DNA of 64,000 nt, taken from positions 496,001 through 560,000 of the forward strand of contig LATX02000200.1 of the NCBI GenBank assembly GCA_001466705.2. Reading direction: 5' to 3'. The DNA is from Moniliophthora roreri. Taxonomy: Eukaryota; Basidiomycota; Agaricomycetes; Agaricales; Marasmiaceae. Position numbers and translations under genes: made by a program. Below are positions 57,027-64,000 of the stretch, one piece after another (within the stretch, counting starts at the first letter, position 1; every line of letters starts with the position of its first letter). Below the pieces are notes generated by a model that saw only the letters and a list, made by a program, of their open reading frames with translations, was not told the origin of the DNA and ran no database searches.

Positions 57027-59881
57027 CTAAGCATTGGACGTGTGTCGCCCAAGACTGGAAGTATGGCGTCAGTCGGTTTCCCATAGCAAAAGGCGGAGAA
57101 GCTCACCTGTAAAAACTGTAGCTATCACCGGCAATATCGCTAAACTCTCCCGTCGAATCTCCAAGCATACCGGTATTTATCTGCTTAGCTGAACCCAGAC
57201 CCTTCATGGTATCACCCTGCGTGTTGTCCTGGCGAATACGATTTCCATCGACATTTGCAATGAAGTCTTCCTGATTGCCCGTTGGTCGACCCGTACCATC
57301 CGCTCCAGACTCATGATCTGGGATCATAGTGTCAACACCGCGAGCCCCTAGCGAAGCGTTGGCATTGACATGGACGTTACGAGTACTGAAGTTCTGTGGG
57401 TGTTCGATAGGAGCTTCCTCTGACGGACCAACTCCAAAAGCATCTCCCACCCCATTCGACGTAAGGATATCCAATACCTGATCGTTATCAACCTGCACAT
57501 CTTGTTCGGTCTCAATAGAGTATCGGACAGGATCTAGGTCAGGTAATGTAGACGGATCCTCCTCCCAAAGTCCAGGAATCGGTGCAAAGTAGTCAGAAGG
57601 CAAGCTCCCAACTTCAAGCACTCTTTCAATTGCCAGGGACCAAACAGTCACGAGAAAGGGGTGATGGAGAAGTTGTCGGGTTATCGCCTCGTTATGAATG
57701 TAACGAATAAATGCCTGACCGCGTTTACTCGTCGACAATGCCGAAACACGATCCGTGCGGTCGACATGATCTGCGAGGGCTCGCATGAAAGCCCATCGCT
57801 CCTTATCATGTCGTTCCTCGTCATACCCTGGGCATGGTTCCCAAGATTGTTCGAAGAGTGATAGTAGTGTGAGACTCTTCGCACGAACGGTCGGCTCTTC
57901 ATGTGTCCACAGTCTGTCGACCACGGAGAACGGGATGACAAATCGAAGGCCGGTGGAATGCTGTAGATCTGCGTGCCTCACTGAATCCAAAAACGTGTCG
58001 AGCACGTAGGATAGCGGCTTTGCAACCGTCTCCGCCCAGTACTGGTGGTAAAACAACAAGTTGGTCCCCTCAGGTTGTTGAAGGATAGGATGTGGGATGG
58101 TCGAGTTAGGCGGACCCCAAGGGTCCGGATCTGGAAATCTGAGGGCAGGCTCAATATCCAGATTCGAGACGGCTTTCCACATTGTACGATCCCACCTACC
58201 CAGGACAGCAGACATCGCTACAGAAGGAGAGATTGTTTCCAAGACATTTTGAAGATGTGGGATCATTGAAGGACTATCACGGAACATTGCAACTGCCCAT
58301 TCAAAAGCGCGCAACTCGTACACCTTCAGATTAAAAGGGTGACCAAGGCATACGTCCTGGTCAAACTGTCTGACTACCCACAGGTCGAAAGAAGACCAAT
58401 CCGAGGCCGGCGACTTAATATGATCCCAAAAGCGTTGAGATTTTTTGTAGAGGAAGTTGTTGATAGCTGAAATCCTGAGTAGAGGACGTAGAAGTGCACT
58501 CGAGAGCCGGTATACCAACCACGCCTGAGGTGACTTGTATGGGCAGATGAATTGGTATGAAAGCCGATTGAAATGTCCATTTCTAATATCGTCCATTTGA
58601 TCCCTCGGAACTGTCAAGGTGGGTAACAGCGTAGTGAGGACATATAATCCCACACTGAGTGAGACTGCAATGAAGCAAATGGCAAATGGAACAGGATGTC
58701 GGTTCCACAGCAGATCCAAAACACCAACGAAGAAAAGTAGAAGGGCGACTTCGAGAAGTATTGGCAACGCTGACAGGAATGATGATACACCCCACTTCTC
58801 AAAGCTGTCTCGGCGCAGCTGACGTAGCGCTAGAGCTTCTCCTGGTGTTCGGGTTGTGGTATCGCGCTGGTGTTCTCGTACCCATTGCTTGCACAGCAGG
58901 CCGAAAAGTGCTGATGCGAGGCTGAGGATGAGACTGAGGAACCAAAAGATGTTGATACGTATCGACGATGCATCTGGTTTGAAATAAGTGGGCTCGAAAG
59001 GGGTAGCTTGTGAGCCATTGGCCTGTATTGAGATCAACTGGGTGAGGAGTGCGACTGTGGTGTCTGCGGGATCTTCGGCTAGCCATTGATATGATTCAAT
59101 GGCAAAAGCTGTGACGACAGCAGAGAAGAGACCGGCCTAGACGTGTGTTATTATTAGATGGTGAGACTGAGAAGGAATGAACGTACGAAAACTAGGAGGG
59201 TGTCAATATCATCTCGCCAACCCTTGACCATATCTTCATCGTGCCTAGAAACCTCCTTCAACATCCTGTCCCATGACTCTGCCCGTGTCGGTTTCTTTTC
59301 TTCGTCTATGTTTTCTGTCAACTCTATCGGCGGGTAGGGGTATGGGATGTAAGGCTAGCGGGTATGGCGCTCAGTGTCAGCATTAGGAATGAACAGGATG
59401 GTGTTTCCTACATCACGCCAGGCAACTGTTCGCAAGAAAGTCTCTGCCAGTCGCCTTGTCTCGGCTTCATCAGCATTCTCTGTCAACTTGGGTGGGGGCG
59501 GAGCAGCTTCTTGGATATTCATGGACTGAAGATCATAGTCAGCATCGGTGCCAGTTGAAGCAAAGAGATCTATATCCCGAACCTCATTTTCTCGAACTGG
59601 ACCAGCTTCTGAAGGCAGCAGGGGAATCTATATGGAGTTGGCTAAGAGTCTTCACTTAAACAGATGATATTGCTTCGTACTTGAGCAGAATATACGTGTT
59701 CCTAGCCACAAGTCAGCACTATGGCCATTCCCAATAGCCTCAGTCGAAACACACCTGGCTTCTCGATGTCCTACCGACGCTTGCAGGAGGATCACTCCCA
59801 GCCTGAATAGAAAATAGAGTTCAGTATGTTCTGTACTCGATATAGCAGCAGTGATCAGTGTACCAGGTCACCAGAAGACAT
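57027..59881 (-). CDS. DUF6535 multi-pass membrane protein, copy 1 (intact)
   Basis: A minus-strand gene. Exon 1 starts MSSGDL at 59881; later exons give PYIPYPYPPIELTENIDEEK and SWDRMLKEVSRHDEDMVKGW followed by RDDIDTLLVF. The domain continues AGLFSAVVTAFAIESYQWLA, INIFWFLSLILSLASALFGL, CKQWVREHQRDTTTRTPGEA, with four membrane segments ending near LYVLTTLLPTL. A soluble region of about 450 residues follows (for example ALRPLLRISAINNFLYKKS). The long exon reads to GDSYSFYR, and its last codons overlap a GTGAGC donor, so I infer a final 28 nt exon ending SLGRHTSNA at 57027. DUF6535 proteins are expanded in Agaricomycetes and have no known function. Confidence 0.82.
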
Positions 59882-60630
59882 CACAATAATTTGCTAGACG
59901 AAGTGGTTCGGAAGAGGCCTGCACCCGGCGCTACCCGGCGGCACTGATGCATCAGCGCGTTAGAAAATGCCGCTGCGGTTTTTGGACGCCTGAACTTTGA
60001 AGTATTCTTGCAGCAAAGATTTTACTCGGCTAATGGGCAAATTGAAACTAGCATCAGCATAGGGAAGAGGTATATGAAAAAGATGTTGGAGGTTTTGGGT
60101 TGAGCATGGTTAACCGGGTAGTAGCATACTAGCAACGGGAGAGAATGTGCAGCGTCGTTGTCGTTTTCTTCGTTTCCGCTGAGTGAATGAGTGTGACTGA
60201 TTGAGCAATGACTCTCAGGCTCAAGACTTAGTACTCATTCCTAGTAATGGGTCCGTATCGCTGGGGTGCTGGCGAGGGAGGTACTAGTTTCAATAGCACG
60301 GATGAGCGGGAGCATGGTGAACCTCTTTCGTATGTGAAGGAAGAGATTTCTATCGTAACTTCCTCAAAATCTGGATGTGAGCAGAAGAACATCACATTCC
60401 AAATAGACCCAGATCATTGCCAGTAGTTGGGATGCATGTAGTGGCATAAAGTGCAATAAAAATCAGATACTTGCGCTCAGAAGCGTTTGAACAAGTCTTC
60501 TTATCAATCCTTCGTCTACTGGACCCGGAAAACTGCTATATTCGTACACAATGTTTCATACACATCACCAGTATCAAAGAGAACTGTACGGTATAATACT
60601 TAGATGTAGGTTGTTACCGCGAATCGAATA
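59882..60630. other. intergenic spacer between the two DUF6535 genes
   Basis: About 750 bases, no supported gene. It should contain the promoter of copy 1. Confidence 0.4.
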
Positions 60631-63600
60631 TCAATCATCGGATACTTGTCGCCTGAGAATCATGGCGTCAGTCTACAAACATCCCAGCGGCGACAAGAAA
60701 AGACGTGGGAGCTCACCTATGAGGTCTGTAGATATCGCCATGGACCCCGACTTCATTGCCCTGTTCAACCAGGTCGCCAAGTGTACCAGTATGGATTCCA
60801 AGCGCGTTGTCCTCGTTGAAGTCTTCCTGATCGTGCGCTGGCTGTCCCATAGCATCCACTCGAGATCCTTGTCTGAGATCATGGCGTCAGTCTACTCGAA
60901 CATCCCAGCGAAAACCAATGAAGCTTACCTGCGGAGCCTGTAACTGTTGCCACCAATATCCCCAACTTCTTCGCCCTGCCTACTTGAATTGCCAAGTATA
61001 CCAACATCCGTTTGCTCGCTCGGACCCGGATCCTTCATGCTATCGTTCTTCCCAAGATTCTGCGTGCGATCCTCATCTGTTGGCCGACCATCCACTCCAG
61101 ACTCACGACTTGCAATTTCGACCATCTCGTCCGGTGAATCAACAATACGACTCCCTAGGATAGGGTTATCATTGACATCATTATGGGTGGCTCTTGAAAA
61201 GAAGGATAGCCAACGATGGGCCACAAGCCACGCACCAAAGTTGTGTGAACGCTGAATGAGACCTCCCTCCAACGAACCAGCCCCAGAGCTGTCTTCCGTC
61301 CCATTCGACGTAACGATATCCAATACCCCATCGTTATCTCGTTCGGTGTTGATAGAATATCGGATGGGACCTAGGTCTGGTAAAGTTGGCAGAGCATTCC
61401 AGTCGCCGGGAATCGGTACAAAGTAATCAAAAGGCAAACCACCAACTTCTTGCGCTTTTTCGATCACCCGGTGCCAATCGATTATGATATTGAAATGAAG
61501 GAGTCGTCGGGTTATCGCCTCATTATGAATGTAACGAATGAATGCCTGCCCGCGTTTACTCGTCAACAATGCTGAAACACGATCTTTGCAGTTGATATGA
61601 TCTGTGAGAGCTCGCATGAAAGCCCGTCGCTCGCCATCATGTCGTTCCGCATCATACCCTGGGCATGGTTTCCAAGATTGCTCGAAGAGTGGCAGTAGTG
61701 TGAGACTCTTCGCACGAACAGTCAGGTCTTCATGTGTCCACAGTCTGTCGACCACGGAGAACGGGATAACAAAACGGAGGCCGACGGAATGCTGTAGATC
61801 TGCGTGTCTCACTGAACCCAAGAGCGTGTCGAGGTAGTAAGGTAGAAAGGGATGTGCAATCCCCGTCGCCCAGTACTGGTGGTGACACAACAAATTGATC
61901 CCCTCAGGTTGTTGAAGGACAGGATGTGGGATAGTTGAGTTAGGCGAATCCCAAGGGTATGGATCAGGAAATCTGAGGACAGGCTCGACGTCCAGATTCG
62001 AGACAGCTTCCCACATTGTACGATTCCACATACCCAAGACAGCAGACACCGCCACAGAAGGAGAGATTGTTTCCAAGACATTTTGAAGATGTGGGATCAT
62101 TGAAGGACTATCACGGAACATTGCAACTGCCCATTCAAAAGCGTGCAACTTGTACACCTTCAGATTAAAAGAGGCACCAAGCCACACGTCCTGGTCAAAC
62201 TGTCTGACTACCCACAGGTCGAAAGAAGACCAATCCGAGGCCGGCGACTTAATGTGATCCCAAAAGCGTTGAGATTTTTTGCAGAGGAAGTTGTTGATAG
62301 CTGGAATCCTGAGTAGAGAATGTAGAAGCGCACTCGAGAGCCGGTATACCAACCACGCCTGAGGTGATTTGTATGGGCAGATGAATTGGTATGAAAGCCG
62401 ATTGAAATGTCTATTTCTAATATCGTCCATTTGATCCCTCGGAACTGTCAGGGTGGGTAACAGCATGGTGAGGAAATATAATCCCACACTGAGTGAGACT
62501 GCAATGAAGCAAATGGCAAATGGAACAGGATGTCGGTTCCACAGCAGATCCAAAACACTGACGAAGAAGAGCAGAAGAGCGACTTCGAGGAGTATAGGCA
62601 ATGCTGACAGGAACGATGATACACCCCACTTCTCAAAGCTGTCTTGGCGCAGCTGACATAGCGCTAGAGCTTCTCCTGGTGTTCGGGTTGTGGTATCGCG
62701 CTGGTGTTCTCGTACCCATTGCTTGCACAGCAGGCCGAAAAGTGCTGATGCGAGGCTGAGGATGAGACTGAGGAACCAAAAGATGTTGATACATATCGAC
62801 GATGCATCTGGTTTGAAATGGGTGGGCTCGATGGAAGTAGCTTGTGTACCATTGGCCTGTATTGAGATCAACTGGGTAAGGAGTGTGACTGCGGGATCTT
62901 CGTCTAGCCATTGATATGATTCAATGGCAAAAGCTGTAACGACAGCAGAGAAGAGACCAGCCTAGACGTGTGTTAGCATTAGATAGTGAAAGCAAGAACA
63001 AAATGAATGTATGAAAACTAGGATGGTGTCAATGTCATCTCACCAACCCTTGACCATATCTTCATCATGTCTAGAAACCTCCTTCAACATCCTCTCCCAT
63101 GACTCTGTCCGTGTCGGTTTCTTTTCTTCATCTGCATTTTCTGTCGGCTCTGTCGGCTTTGTCGGCATCAGGCAAGGGTTTGGGATATATGGCTAATGGG
63201 GAGGCGCTCGGTGTCTGTATTTGGAATGGCAAGGATAATATCCCGTACATCGTACTCAGCAACCTCGCAAAAATTTCTTCACTGCCATCACTTTTTCGAA
63301 TTCCTCCCACACAGTCCAGAGCAAGATAGATTCCAGAGTATTCATAGACTGAAGATCCAAGTCAACCTCAATGACAGCATTCAAGGAGATGATTGTATCT
63401 CGAACCTCGTTTGAACCAGCTTTGGAAGGCGGCAATGGAATCTGTATGGAATTGACTAAGTGTCTTTGTCTAACAGGAGGGCGTCATTTCATACCTGAGT
63501 AGGATCCATGGATTCCTAGTGGTAATTGAGCACTATAGCTATTCCCAATTGAATCAGTTGAAACACACCTGACTTCGCGATCTCCCAGCGATGCTCGTAC

Positions 63601-63706
63601 TTGGAGATGAAGAATGATCCGCAGTCTAAATAAAAAAAACAGAGCTCAGATTGTTTCAAACCTGGCACAGTAGCAGCAATCAGCATACCAGATCCCCAGA
63701 AGACAT
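60631..63706 (-). pseudogene. DUF6535 multi-pass membrane protein, copy 2 (5' end damaged)
   Basis: A tandem paralogue with the same layout, starting MSSGDL at 63706 and carrying a large exon of about 648 codons (62871 to 60929). The membrane core is almost unchanged (INIFWFLSLILSLASALFGL). Upstream, the exon that reads KGWRDDID in copy 1 reads KGW, stop, DDID here because CGA became TGA. The splice donor TTTTC|GTACGT became TTTTC|ATACAT. Both changes are CpG transitions. Full-length translation from the first exon is therefore lost; a start inside the large exon (MISIQANGTQATSIE) would omit the first membrane segment. The C-terminus carries an extra 156 nt exon (60717-60872) and a last exon ending RRQVSDD. 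Confidence 0.7.
60653..60928 (-). repeat. tandem exon-intron duplication at the 3' end of DUF6535 copy 2
   Basis: Two introns, 60873-60928 and 60653-60716, share the string GACTGACGCCATGAT near the acceptor and CGCTGGGATGTT upstream of it. The exon between them (60717-60872, 52 codons) reads like a diverged repeat of the preceding coding end: EQGNEVGVHGDIYRPHR against RQGEEVGDIGGNSYRLRR. Since 156 is divisible by three, the frame is kept. Copy 1 lacks the extra unit. Confidence 0.65.
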
Positions 63707-64000
63707 CGCAAGAATCTGGTGGATGAAGTGGTTTGAGAGAGGACTCGTGCTTTTGAAATCTGATGCATGGTGATAGCAACTGACAGCCTGCATGCTGGAA
63801 AATGCCACAGCAGTTTTTGGATGCCCAAAGTATTTCTGTAGCGTGTCTGGAAAAGGTGTTGAAGTACTTGGTTGGCTAGCAAATGGAAACAGGCATTGGT
63901 GCAAGGAAGGAGATGATGGAGGTTTCGAGCTGAGCCTGGTTGAGAGCTACTTAGTAAATAAGCAGTTATCCAGATTCTGGGTTGAGACAGTATATATTGT
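63707..64000. other. upstream region of DUF6535 copy 2 at the window edge
   Basis: About 290 bases, no gene seen; resembles the corresponding upstream region of copy 1 in places (for example near the GGAAAATGCC string). Confidence 0.3.

Overview
The window comes from a filamentous basidiomycete, most likely an Agaricomycete mushroom-forming fungus. Genes carry many short introns (mostly about 45-80 nt), and the families are typical of that class: DUF6535 membrane proteins, a coiled-coil P-loop GTPase cluster, a class I terpene synthase, a berberine-bridge-type oxidase and a Pro/His-rich GATA factor. No bacterial operons, rRNA, tRNA or CRISPR were seen. All calls come from reading the sequence; exon chains were built from splice signals, reading phase and family resemblance.

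Layout. 1-7 kb: three related GTPases (a C-terminal remnant at 1-138, then two complete minus-strand copies), with a 2.85 kb inverted-repeat transposable element between the first two. 8.7-17 kb: a plus-strand run of conserved genes: Rai1/DXO decapping nuclease, a Whi5/Nrm1-like G1/S repressor candidate, an MFS sugar transporter and an Irc21-type cytochrome b5 protein. 17.7-25 kb: an unrecognised nuclear-looking protein, an enoyl-CoA hydratase/isomerase and a TauD-type dioxygenase. 26-37 kb: a GATA transcription factor, an SPX-domain phosphate transporter and a secreted FAD oxidase.

37-50.5 kb is a repeat island: a broken 2OG dioxygenase gene, several families of AT-rich and CpG-poor repeats, a small hAT-like element, and three places where a single N separates two near-identical direct copies. 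Those last look like unmerged contig ends. 50.7-56.6 kb holds a terpene synthase divergent from a secreted FAD oxidase and followed by a small alpha/beta-barrel-like protein, possibly a small metabolite locus. 57-63.7 kb holds two tandem DUF6535 membrane protein genes; the second is damaged near its 5' end and has a duplicated C-terminal exon.

A theme crosses the window: C-to-T (and G-to-A) change at CpG sites in duplicated sequence. One repeat copy differs from its relatives mainly at CpG sites, the second DUF6535 copy lost an Arg codon and a splice donor this way, and long blocks, including the 3' third of one gene, contain no CpG. This suggests cytosine methylation or a RIP-like process acting on repeats. 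The strongest candidates for something new are the 2.85 kb inverted-repeat element with target-site duplication and the GTPase cluster with alternative C-terminal membrane anchors.
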